In this document: piece by piece, positions 1 to 8,581 of the stretch
Layout: every line of letters starts with the position of its first letter
Numbering within the stretch: position 1 is the first letter of the stretch
Assembly: GCA_018401565.1 (NCBI GenBank)
Contig: JAGYKS010000027.1
Span: 1-36,458 of the forward strand
Reading direction: 5' to 3'
From: Acidimicrobiales bacterium
Lineage (GTDB): Bacteria > Actinomycetota > Acidimicrobiia > Acidimicrobiales > Acidimicrobilacustridaceae
Length of the DNA: 36,458 nt
Notes under the pieces: model-generated
What the model was told of the DNA's origin: nothing
The model's database searches: none
Seen by the model: only the letters and a program-made list of their open reading frames with translations
Program-made: the position numbers and the translations under genes

Positions 1-713
1 GCCCATGCAGGTATCTGCGTCATCAGGTGGGTGGTCTTCAACGTGGACTACCGGCTCAGCCCGGCAGCAACCTGGCCCGACCACCTCGTGGACTGCAAGG
101 CGGCAGTGGCCTGGGTTCGCGACCACGCCGACGAGTTCGGGATCGACCCCACCTTCGTTGCCGTGACCGGTGGGTCGGCAGGCGGACATCTCGCCACCAT
201 GATGGCGTTGACTGCCAACGATCAGCGCTACCAACCCGGATTCACCGACGCCGACACCGTCGGTGCAGGTGGCGGTTCCGTTCTACGGCGTCTACGACTG
301 GACCAACCGCTCGGGTCAGTTCGGTCCCGAACTGCACCGCGACATCCTTCGAACCGTTGGTGGTCAAGGCGTTTGTGGACGAAGCCCCGGAGGTGTTTGC
401 CGACGCCTCGCCCATCATCCTGGTCGAGCGGGCGATCGATGCCGGCCAGACCATCGATGCCCCACCCATGATGGTGATCCACGGTGACCGTGACACCCTG
501 ACGCCGGTGTCCGACGCCAGGCTGTTCGCCGATCTGGCGTCGAAGGCCTCGTTGCACGAGGTGGTGTACCTCGAACTCTCCGGGGCCCAGCACGCATTCG
601 ATTCGTTTCGTTCTCCGCGCACCGATCAGGTGGTGCGGGGGGTTCATCGATTTGTGGACGCCGCCTGGCGCCACCATCTCGGCACGGTTGCGTCACTCTC
701 GCCGTCACCGTGA
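1..713 (+). CDS. HSL-type alpha/beta hydrolase (esterase), 5'-truncated and frameshifted
   Basis: Carboxylesterase of the hormone-sensitive-lipase type, probably cytoplasmic; substrate unknown. The window opens inside the gene, so the N-terminal oxyanion HGGG motif is missing. Reading from base 1 gives the conserved stretch VFNVDYRLSP and then the nucleophile elbow GGSAGG (GxSxG). The catalytic Asp lies in HGDRDTLTPV and the catalytic His in AQHAFD near the C-terminus. The product is spread over three frames: frame 1 to about base 258, frame 2 to about 345 (VPFYGVYDWTNRS), then frame 3 to the stop at 711-713. Both breaks fall inside conserved sequence and rejoin cleanly, so they look like indel errors rather than decay. 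The family call is firm. Confidence 0.8.
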   Translation, partial: PCRYLRHQVGGLQRGLPAQPGSNLARPPRGLQGGSGLGSRPRRRVRDRPHLRCRDRWVGRRTSRHHDGVDCQRSALPTRIHRRRHRRCRWRFRSTASTTGPTARVSSVPNCTATSFEPLVVKAFVDEAPEVFADASPIILVERAIDAGQTIDAPPMMVIHGDRDTLTPVSDARLFADLASKASLHEVVYLELSGAQHAFDSFRSPRTDQVVRGVHRFVDAAWRHHLGTVASLSPSP

Positions 714-915
714 GCCTTTGCCCCCACCTCCCATCTGCAGGGATGCCAACAGCAATCGCCGCCGGCGGTGCCAGCCCCGTGGGGAGCACCCAATCGAGGT
801 GATGCTCCGGTGAACGTCAGGGCCGTGGGCTAGATTGCGGCGGCTAGGCAAATTGTAGCCGCTTTTCTTGCAGCCGCATTCACTGCACTCTGGGGGTTCC
901 GACGTGGACGAGACG

Positions 916-2610
916 ATGACGCCAACAGCCAGCGACCGACGATCCGGGTACGCACGGGATCGAAAGGCCGCCGACTGGCACTGCTGGCAGCTCCGCTGCT
1001 GGCGCTGACCCTTGTGGCCAGTGGGTGCTCCCAGGCCAGCGAGGGAGACAATGCTGGTCCGTCGGTCAGCACTGACGACGACGGCCAGGTCCGTCTGGAC
1101 TTCGTCAACCAGCCGCCCGGCGACCCCGTGTCGGGCGGGTCGATCGCATTCGGTCTCAGCGCCGAAACCGATGGGTGGGATGTAACCGCCGGTCGATGGG
1201 CAGGATCGGCCTACATCGTGGGCAACGCCATCTACGATCCGCTGGCCGCCTTCGATGCCAACTTCGAGACCCCAGCCCTATCCTGGCCGAGGCCATCACC
1301 TCCAACGAGGATTTCACCTCGTGGACCATCACGCTGCGCCCAGGTGTGGAATTCCACGACGGCACTCCGGTCGACGCTGAGGCAGTGGCTGCCAACCTCA
1401 CTGCCCACACCACCGCACTGTTGACGTCCACGGCCGTGAGCTTCATCGACACGGTGTCGGTGGCCGGAGACCTCGAGGTGCAGGTCGACATGATCAAGCC
1501 CTGGTCCACGTTCCCCAACACCCTCACCTCCCAGATCGGCTACGTCATGGCGCCGTCGATGATCGGGAATGCCGATGCAGCGCGCAGTCCGGTGGGCAGC
1601 GGTCCGTTCGTGTTCGAGGAATGGACCCCGGGCCAGAAGTTCGCCACCACCCGCAACGACAACTACTGGCGTGACGGTCTGCCGTACCTCGATGCCGTCG
1701 AGTTCCAGGTATTGCCCGACATCCAGACCCGAAGCCGGGCCATGGACGCCGGCCAGATCCAGGGCATGGAGACCTCTGATGCCGCCCAGATCCTCCGCTT
1801 TGCCGAGGCCGCCGGTGAGGGCAAGGTCCAGATGTACTCCGATGACAATTCCGAGGTGTCGGAGACCTTCATCGGTCTCAACGTGTCCAAGCCGCCGTTC
1901 GACGATCCCATCGCCCGGCAGGCTCTGGCCTACTCGGTGGATCGCCAGGCCCTGACCGATCAGGCCTACGAGGGGTTGTTCCCGCCGGCAGTGGGCCCGT
2001 ACCAGCCGTCGTCACGGTTCTACGTCGATGCCGGGGTGCCCGGCTTTGACCCCGACAAGGCCCGTGAGCTGGTTGCCGAATACGAGGCCAAGTACGGCAC
2101 CAAGCTGGCGTTCACCGCCAACATCGTGCCCGTGCCCGAGATCCGGCGTATCGGTGAGACCCTGCAGCAGCAGGCCGCCGACGTGGGTATCGAGGTGACC
2201 CTGGATGCGATGGATCAGGCAACCTTGATCGTGCGGGCGCTGACCGGTGACTACCAGGCGACCGGCTTCATCCTGTTCGGTCAGCCGGTGCTTGACCAGC
2301 GAGTACGTCTTCATCGCTGATTTCCCCGAGGGCAATCCCCTGAACTTCACCACGCAACAAGAATCCGGCCATCGTGGCCGCTCTTGATGCCGCCCGGGCC
2401 ACAAATGATGACAGCGAGCGGGCCGAGGCCTACGCCGAGGTGCAGCGCCAAATGGCCACCGACGGCAACCTCGTGTTCACGGTCCACAACATCAGCGCTG
2501 TGGTCTACGCCAACGACGTGTTCGGTATTGCCGACTGGACCCTGCCATCGGGCGATGCCGGCGGACGCACCACGACCCCGAGGCTCATGGAGGCATGGGT
2601 CAGCCGCTGA
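916..2610 (+). CDS. Peptide/nickel-type ABC transporter substrate-binding lipoprotein, frameshifted
   Basis: Extracytoplasmic solute-binding protein, family 5 (DppA/OppA type), that would deliver oligopeptides or similar solutes to an ABC permease. A basic patch (GRR), a hydrophobic run (LALLAAPLLALTLV) and the lipobox ASGC near base 1020 indicate a lipoprotein signal. Typical family 5 sequence follows: SWTITLRPGVEFHDGTPVDA, SGPFVFEEWTPGQ, NYWRDGLPYLD and PIARQALAYSVDRQAL. At least three frame breaks interrupt it, near 1265, 2290 and 2355, and probably one near 960. The start is uncertain: ATG 916, or in-frame GTG 904, each needing the 960 shift to reach the signal peptide. A TAGATT box at 831-836 could be its -10. 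No permease or ATPase gene is adjacent, so it is an orphan binding protein here. Its stop overlaps galM by 16 bases. Confidence 0.82.
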
Positions 2611-3653
2611 CCAATCGTGGAGGGGCCGTCGTCCACCCGGTAGCGGGCTGGGCGGCGGTCACCCTCACCACCGGTGAGGCATCGTTCACCTTGGTGCCGG
2701 AACTCTCGGTGCTGGGGGTGTCGCTGGTGTGGCGAGGCCATGCGGTGGTGGCCCCCCACCGGCCACTTGGCGACTACGTCACCGGTGGTCACACACTGGG
2801 CGTGCCGCTGTTGCATCCTTGGGCCAACCGTCTGGGCGCCGACCGGATGGAGATCATCGACCCGGTCGACGGCCGCACGTCGGTCGTCGATGTGCGTGCC
2901 GCGGCACTTGTGCCGCCGGTGGGGCGAGATGCCGCCGGACTGGCACTTCACGGCACCATGGCTGCCCGTCGGGGATGGACGGTGCAGTCGGTTGACACCG
3001 GCCACGGGTATGCGTCAGCCACGTCCACCTACGACGTCGCTGCTGACCAAAGCCAGATGGTGTGTTTTCCGTTCCCCCATCGCCTGGCCGTCACGCACCA
3101 CCTGTCGGCCGAGGGCGGGCACGCCGAGCTGCGCACCACGGTCACGGTGACGGCCTCGGGTGACGTGTCGGTCCCGCTGTGTCTGGGTTGGCATCCGTAC
3201 CTGAGACTGCCCGACAGTGAGCGGGGTGCGTGGCAGCTGGAGACGCCCGAACTCGATCACCTCGAACTTGGACCCGACATGCTGCCCACCGGTGGGGTCA
3301 AGCGACAGCATGCGCGCACCGTGCAGCTGGGTGACCGGGAGTTCGATGATTGCTACCGCCTGATCGAAGCTGACCGGCACCGACCGGTGGCGGGCGGACG
3401 TGTGTGGGACCCGGCGGTGCCCGAGCGCACGCTGTCGGTCAGCGACGACCACCTGCGTGTGACGATGGAGGCCGGGCCGGGGTTCACCCATGTTCAGATT
3501 TACGCCCCCCGTGATCCCGCCGTTGTGGCCCTCGAACCCATGGCTGCCGGCATCGATGCCCTGCGCACTGGTGATCACGGGTGGGTACACCCCGGCGAGT
3601 CGGCGTCGCTGTGGTTCGCCCTGGGTGTGGGTCCAGCACACCCAGGTGCTTGA
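2595..3653 (+). CDS. galM: Aldose 1-epimerase (galactose mutarotase)
   Basis: Interconverts alpha and beta anomers of galactose or glucose, feeding the Leloir pathway in the cytoplasm. The 352-residue frame is intact and of family length. Visible motifs are PLLHPWANRLG near residue 75, GLALHGTM (substrate-binding His), LGWHPYLRLP (catalytic acid His) and VALEPMAAGIDAL near the end, which holds the catalytic Glu. The start overlaps the end of the substrate-binding lipoprotein gene by 16 bases, so the two are probably co-transcribed and translationally coupled. galK and galT lie 30 kb away in the same window, so the pathway genes are split. Sugar specificity cannot be fixed from sequence; a broader galactose mutarotase-like hexose epimerase is possible. 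Confidence 0.85.
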   Translation: MGQPLTNRGGAVVHPVAGWAAVTLTTGEASFTLVPELSVLGVSLVWRGHAVVAPHRPLGDYVTGGHTLGVPLLHPWANRLGADRMEIIDPVDGRTSVVDVRAAALVPPVGRDAAGLALHGTMAARRGWTVQSVDTGHGYASATSTYDVAADQSQMVCFPFPHRLAVTHHLSAEGGHAELRTTVTVTASGDVSVPLCLGWHPYLRLPDSERGAWQLETPELDHLELGPDMLPTGGVKRQHARTVQLGDREFDDCYRLIEADRHRPVAGGRVWDPAVPERTLSVSDDHLRVTMEAGPGFTHVQIYAPRDPAVVALEPMAAGIDALRTGDHGWVHPGESASLWFALGVGPAHPGA

Positions 3654-3721
3654 CAGCGACGGGACGACCGACTGATGTGTGGTCACGGGTATCCGAGTTC
3701 ACGCCGACTGTGAGGCCATCC

Positions 3722-5078
3722 ATGACCGCCACCGAGACACCCACCCACACCTTCCTGGACGGCAACTTCGCCCCCGTGGACACCGAGGTCACGGCCTGGG
3801 ATCTGCGCGTGCGCGGGGCCATCCCTGCGCAGTTGTCGGGCACGTACGTGCGCAATGGTCCCAACCCGATTGCACCCGACCCGGCCAACTACCACTGGTT
3901 CATCGGTGAGGGGATGGTGCACGGTGTGCATCTGGCCGACGGCAAGGCGCAGTGGTACCGCAACCGGTGGGTGCGTTCACCCAAGGTGGCCAGCTACAAG
4001 GGCCTCGACCGGGTACCAGCCGATGACGGCGGGTTTTACCCGGGTCCCGGGAATACCAACATCGTCGGTCATGCCGGCAGTTTGTGGGCCCTGACCGAGG
4101 GAAGCCTTCCCTACCGACTGGACGGCTCACTGGAGACGTTGTCGCAGGAAGAACTTCGGGGGGACCCTTCCCTACGGGATCAACGCCCACCCCAAGTTCG
4201 ATCCTGTGACCGGCAGCATGCACGTGATGAGTTACCACTTCCTCGAACCGGTGATCGGCTACCACGAGATCGACGCCGACGGGCACCTGGTGCGCACCGA
4301 ACTGCTGGACACGGCCAAGCCGGTGATGGTGCACGACATGGCCATGACGGCCACCAGGATCATCGCCATGGACCTGCCAGTGGTGTTCGACATGGATTTG
4401 GCCGCAGCCGGCCGGGCCATGCCATTTCGCTGGGACGACGACTACGTGCCGCGCATCGGGGTGATGCCCCGTTCGGGTACGGCGGCTGACACGGTGTGGA
4501 TCGAGGTGGAGCCGTGCTACGTGTTCCACCCGCTGAACGCCTACGACGACGGAGACACCGTGGTCCTCGACGTTGCCCGTCATCGCACCATGTTCCGCAA
4601 TGACCTCGACGACGACAGCGACGGGCGCCCCCAACTGATGAGGTGGCGCCTCAACACCGCAACGGGCACGTCGTCGAGCGAACTCATCGACGACCGGGCC
4701 CAGGAATTCCCCCGTATCGATGAGCGGCTCACGGGCCTCCACCACCGCTATGGGTATGCCGCCGGTGTCGGGATAGCCCAGATGGGTGGCGGCAGCGAGG
4801 TGTCCACCGCCGTGTACAAGCACGATCTGCACACCGGTGAGTCCACGGTGCACGAGTTGGGTCAGGGCCGCTCGACGGGCGAGTTCGTGTTCGTGGCGGC
4901 GTCACCTGACGCCGGCGAGGACGAGGGCTGGCTGATGGGCTTTGTGTACGACGCTGCCACCGACCGCTCAGAGCTGGTCATCCTCGACGCCACCGACGTC
5001 GCCGGTGACCCGGTGGCAGTGGTTGAGATGCCGGTGCGGATCCCGGCGGGATTCCACGGAAACTGGGTGGCGTCGTAG
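3722..5078 (+). CDS. Carotenoid cleavage oxygenase (RPE65/CCD family), one frameshift
   Basis: Non-haem Fe(II) dioxygenase of the carotenoid/stilbene cleavage family, cutting conjugated or styryl double bonds with O2. The N-terminal signature is clear: GTYVRNGPNPIAPD, then HWFIGEGMVHGVHL. The four iron-ligand histidines can be placed in AHPKFDP, VHDMAMT, VFHPLNAYDDGD and the C-terminal FHGNWV. The frame breaks once, around 4155-4165, at a run of six G; the second half resumes as PYGINAHPKFDPVTG and runs to the stop. Joined, it is about 452 residues, normal for the family. ATG 3722 is preceded by a weak GAGG. It follows galM by 68 bases and converges on the WS/DGAT gene. The substrate (carotenoid, apocarotenoid or lignostilbene) is not predictable. 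Confidence 0.88.
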
Positions 5079-5080
5079 GC

Positions 5081-5100
5081 GGCACCGCCACAGCGGTGTC
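5081..5100. terminator. Short hairpin between convergent genes
   Basis: The arms GGCACCGC and GCGGTGTC enclose a CACA loop: an 8-bp stem including one G-T pair. It fills the 20-base gap between the stops of the convergent carotenoid oxygenase and WS/DGAT genes. There is no T tract on either side, as is common for actinobacterial terminators. Confidence 0.45.
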
Positions 5101-6613
5101 AGCGAACCAGCGCCAACACCTCGTCGAATCCGTGTTGTAGCGACGCCGTGAACACGTCGGGGTCGTTGATGGCGGCCGGGTCGGTGTTGATCCCGACGTG
5201 CAGTTCGTCGCAGTACGACAGCACCACCAGGTTGGCTGCTGCCCCGGTCATCGGGCCAAAGGCGATCTGCTGTTCCATGAGGGCCCCGTCGATGAACACC
5301 GGGATGGGCGGACCCGGCACGTTGGACGTCACGAAATCGATGCCCTTGAGCATGGAGCCGAACAGTGTGGTGGTGGCCGTCGCCGGCAGGCGTGCCAGCA
5401 GGTTGGCCAGTGGCTCGGTCAGTGCCAGAGCCGGCTCGTGGCGTTGCTGCTCGACCAGTTCGCGCACGGCGTTCATCCGGCCGATGGGATCGGTGATTCC
5501 CACAGGCACGGCGAAGCGGGCCGGCGAGAACTGGTTGCCGGCCACGCGGGCAGTGCGGTCGGTGCGGACATTGATGGGCATGGTCATGCGCAGCGACTCC
5601 ACCTCGTGGCCATGGGTGGAGTGGTAGCGGTAAAGACCACCGAGCACGGCGGCCACGAAGGCGTCGTTGAGATGGCCGCCCACCAGCTTGGATGCGGCCT
5701 TCATGCGGTGCAGGTCAACGGTGAGTGAATCGAAGTGGACGCTGAGCGAGCGTTTGCGCATGAGCGGGCTCATGGGTGCGGTGGCCGGGCTCAGCGTGCG
5801 CGCCACCGACCCCACGGTGCGCAGCGCCGACATGCCCACGCCCACGGGGTCGGTCATGGTTCGGTTGGCCGCCGAGGCGGCCTGACCGGCAAGGTCACGG
5901 GCAGCAACCAGCTGGTTTTGGGCCTCCCATCCCATGGCATCGACCCAGCGGCGCGATTCGCGCAGCCGCCGGGAGCGGGGAGCCGGGGGCATGGGCCCGG
6001 GATCAGGGGTGTCGTCTGAGAGGTCCAGCAGCTCGAGCTGGAGCTTCATTCCTCCGACGCCGTCGGTGATGGCGTGGTGCACCTTGCCGATCAGGGCGGT
6101 GCGATCTGCCTCGAGGCCTTCGACCACCGTGAACTCCCACAGCGGTCGGGCGCGGTCGAACCCCTGCATGGCGATGGGGGCAGCGATGTCAAACACGTCG
6201 CGCATGGTGCCGGCACCCAGCACACGCATGAATCGCAGGTGGTACTTGAGGTCGAAGTTGGGGTCCACCTCCCAGCGCGGCGGGGCGATGGACAGCGGAT
6301 GGCCCAACACCCGCTGGCGGAGCCGCGGAACAAGCCGGCTGACGCGCTCCATGCGCCGGGTGACCTTGTCGCGGTCCAGGGGCGCATCGAACACCATGAT
6401 CATCACGATGGTGCTGCGCAGCAGGGGGTCTTTTTCGATGCGCCACATGAGGGCATCGGAACTGCTCATGCGCGGTTCGAAGGTCATGTCCAGACCGAAC
6501 GGGTTCCCGGCAGCCTCGTCGGGCGTGTCAAGCACTTCGTCTGGCGTGTCAAGCGCCTCGTCGGGCGTGTCGAGCGCCTCACCTGGTGTGGTTTCGTCGT
6601 CGTTGTTCAGCAC
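5099..6613 (-). CDS. Wax ester synthase / diacylglycerol acyltransferase (WS/DGAT)
   Basis: Transfers acyl groups from acyl-CoA to diacylglycerol or a fatty alcohol, making triacylglycerol or wax esters at the inner membrane and lipid bodies. The 504-residue frame is intact. The catalytic HHxxxDG motif reads HHAITDG at residues 179-185. Also visible are PLWEFTVVEGL just before it and the C-terminal NVPGPPIPVFIDGA block typical of the family. The first 35 residues are an acidic low-complexity lead with three copies of EALDTPD/EVLDTPD, encoded by a 21-bp tandem repeat; the enzyme proper begins near FEPRMSSSDALMW. The start is GTG at 6613, and GTGCTGA overlaps the stop of the upstream vanW-like gene by seven bases, implying coupled translation. 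Confidence 0.92.
   Translation of the reverse strand: MLNNDDETTPGEALDTPDEALDTPDEVLDTPDEAAGNPFGLDMTFEPRMSSSDALMWRIEKDPLLRSTIVMIMVFDAPLDRDKVTRRMERVSRLVPRLRQRVLGHPLSIAPPRWEVDPNFDLKYHLRFMRVLGAGTMRDVFDIAAPIAMQGFDRARPLWEFTVVEGLEADRTALIGKVHHAITDGVGGMKLQLELLDLSDDTPDPGPMPPAPRSRRLRESRRWVDAMGWEAQNQLVAARDLAGQAASAANRTMTDPVGVGMSALRTVGSVARTLSPATAPMSPLMRKRSLSVHFDSLTVDLHRMKAASKLVGGHLNDAFVAAVLGGLYRYHSTHGHEVESLRMTMPINVRTDRTARVAGNQFSPARFAVPVGITDPIGRMNAVRELVEQQRHEPALALTEPLANLLARLPATATTTLFGSMLKGIDFVTSNVPGPPIPVFIDGALMEQQIAFGPMTGAAANLVVLSYCDELHVGINTDPAAINDPDVFTASLQHGFDEVLALVR
6514..6576. repeat. 21-bp tandem repeat inside the WS/DGAT gene
   Basis: Three 21-bp units at 6514-6534, 6535-6555 and 6556-6576, differing at a few positions, with a degenerate fourth up to about 6597. 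On the coding (minus) strand each gives seven residues of the type E-A/V-L-D-T-P-D. The frame is preserved, so copy-number change would alter only the length of the acidic N-terminus. Confidence 0.85.
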
Positions 6614-8269
6614 AACACGCCCTCCTCGGGTTGGTAGCGGCCGATGAACACATCGGTCTCAGTGCGATTGTCGGACAACCACGTTCTGGTCCGCTCGGTG
6701 GTGACCTTGGTACAGGCCCCCACCTCTTCAGTGGTCTGGCCGGTCTGGTCACCCACCACCCACGGGGTGGAATACAGCGTCACGGTGATGGACTCGGGGG
6801 TGGACTCGGTCCAGATCATAATTCCGTACGGGGTGTTGTTGGTGATCTTCAGGTCCACGGTGGGCCAGGCCAGGGTGGCCTCGCGGCCGTAGGGATAGCG
6901 CGAGATGTACAGCGTGTGCATCATGAAGTCGGGAATGTCCAGACCGGCGAAGAACGCAGCGTTGAACAGCGTGGTGGCGAACTGCGAGATGCCACCACCG
7001 ATGCCGGTGCTGAGTTTGCCGTTCACGATGATTCCCCCGGGCACAAAGCCCTGGGCCTCAGTACGGGGGCCGGTGGTCTCGTTGACCGAGAACGTGGTGC
7101 CGGGTTCGATCACGGTGCCACGGATGATCTCGGCGATGCGCACGATGTTGATGGCCCGGTCCTGCCCGGCGGGGTAGTTGGTGGTGAACGATCCCACCGG
7201 TTGGTTGATGCCCAGTGCCGCCGCCCACTGCGAGTTCCTGACCAGAGGAGCCTCGATCATGGTCAGCGTGGCGGTTCGCCCCGGTGTGGTGATGGCTTCG
7301 ATCACCTCAGAGGTCGAGGCGGGGTCGCAGCACACTACGGCTCCGGTGCCCGGTGAGGTGGTCACTGCGCCGTCGACCACGGCAAAGCCGACCGGCACCT
7401 CGGGGCGATCAACGGTGTTGATTGCCGTCAGGCCATCGATCACCCGCTGTGGGTCGACTCCCAGCTCCAGTCCGTCATCAGTGGGCGTGACCGTGAGCCA
7501 GCCCGCCACCGCAGCGCCGTCCACCGGCGTCGTGACGCTGCCAGTCACCACCGTGATGGGTTCGCTCAGCGAAACGTTGACCAGATCCACCAGCGCCTGG
7601 GCATCGGCGTCGGAGAAACGGGGAGGCAGGGGTTGGGGTTCGACGTTGACGCGCACTTCGTCAGTCTGGCTGTCTTCGGCAGCCTGGCGGAGCTCATCGG
7701 CCAACTGGTCGAGACTGACGACCGAGCCGTCAGAGCCCGGCACCACCACCAGAGCAGCCCCCCCGGCAGTCACCGACGGTTCGGTGGCGACAACGGTGGT
7801 GTCGGCGACGATGGAAGCCAGCGGCGACCGGGCCAGCGTTGGACTCGTCAACCCGCATCACCGCAGGCACGTGAGTGGTGGTGAACCACGAGGTGAGCCA
7901 CACCACCGGGCGGGCCAAAGCCGACACGTCGTTGTCGACGGCGTCGACAGTGGCAAGGGTGGCGTCCACGTCCAGCGACAGGCCTGCGGTGGCTGCATCA
8001 GTGGACTTCGAGACGCCCGGGGCCTGCACCTCGACAGCGGTGGTGTCGTACGAGCGGGCGAGATCGTCGATGCGGGCGGCGAGCTGTTGGGGGTCGAGGC
8101 CACCCACCGAGGCGTCCAGCACAGCCACGTTGCGTCTGGTGCTGTCGCCGGTGATGGCGGTGTCGATACCCCAGGCGGCCAGCCACACCGTCATCAGCCC
8201 GGCCAGCACGCAGGCGGCGATGATCGCACCGCGCCGCAACGCCGATCGACTCTCGGGTGTGGTGTCCAT
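6607..8269 (-). CDS. VanW-family membrane-anchored protein, one frameshift
   Basis: Putative cell-envelope protein of the VanW/YoaR type; the biochemical role is not established. ATG 8269 begins a short cytoplasmic lead, then a transmembrane segment at about residues 14-35 (AIIAACVLAGLMTVWLAAWG). A repeat region resembling the peptidoglycan-binding domains that precede VanW domains follows. The C-terminal third is the VanW domain: FTTNYPAGQDRAINIVRIAE, IEPGTTFSVNETTGPRT, GIGGGISQFATTLFNAAFFA and ITNNTPYGIMIW. One frame break at about 7840-7850 separates VPAVMRVDES from TLARSPLASIVADTTVV. Joined length is about 553 residues. It is the first gene of a two-gene operon with WS/DGAT, linking an envelope protein to storage-lipid synthesis by position only. 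Confidence 0.85.
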
Positions 8270-8353
8270 GTGGTGGTCACTCCGGCGGCAGCTGGAAAAC
8301 TGGTGGTTCCCGCAGCCGATTTCACCTCCGGGCCCCTTTCTTGCCGTCGGGAG

Positions 8354-8376
8354 ATCCTACCGGCGCTTTGCGCCGG
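8354..8376 (-). promoter_or_regulatory. Probable -10 box and operator-like inverted repeat for the vanW-like operon
   Basis: On the minus strand TAGGAT (8359 to 8354) fits the TANNNT -10 consensus. Directly upstream, where the -35/-10 spacer would be, is a perfect 7-bp inverted repeat, CCGGCGC / TTT / GCGCCGG, at 8360-8376. A repressor site in the spacer is a natural reading. No good -35 is visible. The leader to ATG 8269 would be about 80 nt. Confidence 0.45.
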
Positions 8377-8430
8377 ATGTCTGTCGGCTCTGGGCGTCGG
8401 TTGTGAGCGTCGGCTCTGGGCGACGGGGCC

Positions 8431-8488
8431 GGTGTTGGGGCAGGTGTTGGGGCCGGTGTTGGGGCCGGTGTTGGGGCCGGTGTTGGGG
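8431..8488. repeat. 12-bp tandem repeat (GGTGTTGGGGCC)
   Basis: Units start at 8431, 8443, 8455, 8467 and 8479: nearly five copies of GGTGTTGGGGCC, the first with one change (CA for CC at its end). Each unit carries a run of four G, so the plus strand could fold into G-quadruplexes with 8-nt loops. It sits between divergent genes, about 160 bp upstream of vanW and 95 bp upstream of the SDR start. Confidence 0.95.
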
Positions 8489-8529
8489 TAACCGTGCGGG
8501 TCGTTGCCGGCCCCCGAGGCGCCAGTCGG

Positions 8530-8535
8530 TAGGAT
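8530..8535 (+). promoter_or_regulatory. Putative -10 box of the SDR-MaoC operon
   Basis: TAGGAT matches TANNNT and lies 46 bp before ATG 8582, giving a leader of about 40 nt that carries the Shine-Dalgarno sequence. TTGCCG lies about 20 bp upstream, a poor -35 spacing. Confidence 0.4.
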
Positions 8536-8581
8536 TCGGGGCGTCAATGGGATGCTGACGTTGCAACACAGGGGGAATCAC

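Larger units (their letters stand above)
8270..8581. other. Divergent intergenic region, vanW-like / SDR
   Basis: This 312-bp gap between divergent genes holds no convincing gene. It contains a minus-strand -10 box (8354-8359), a perfect 7-bp inverted repeat (8360-8376), a 12-bp tandem repeat (8431-8488), a plus-strand -10 box (8530-8535) and the Shine-Dalgarno sequence of the SDR gene (AGGGGGA, about 8569-8576). Confidence 0.7.

Noticed and set aside
7178..8491. Plus-strand frame of 437 codons
   Set aside because: It is antisense to the vanW-like gene and ends in the 12-bp repeat; composition is Ser/Thr/Ala shadow sequence.
8194..8547. Minus-strand frame with PNTG repeats, possibly a secreted repeat protein
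   Set aside because: The PNTG residues come from the intergenic 12-bp repeat. There is no signal peptide or ribosome binding site, and the frame overlaps the vanW-like promoter and start.
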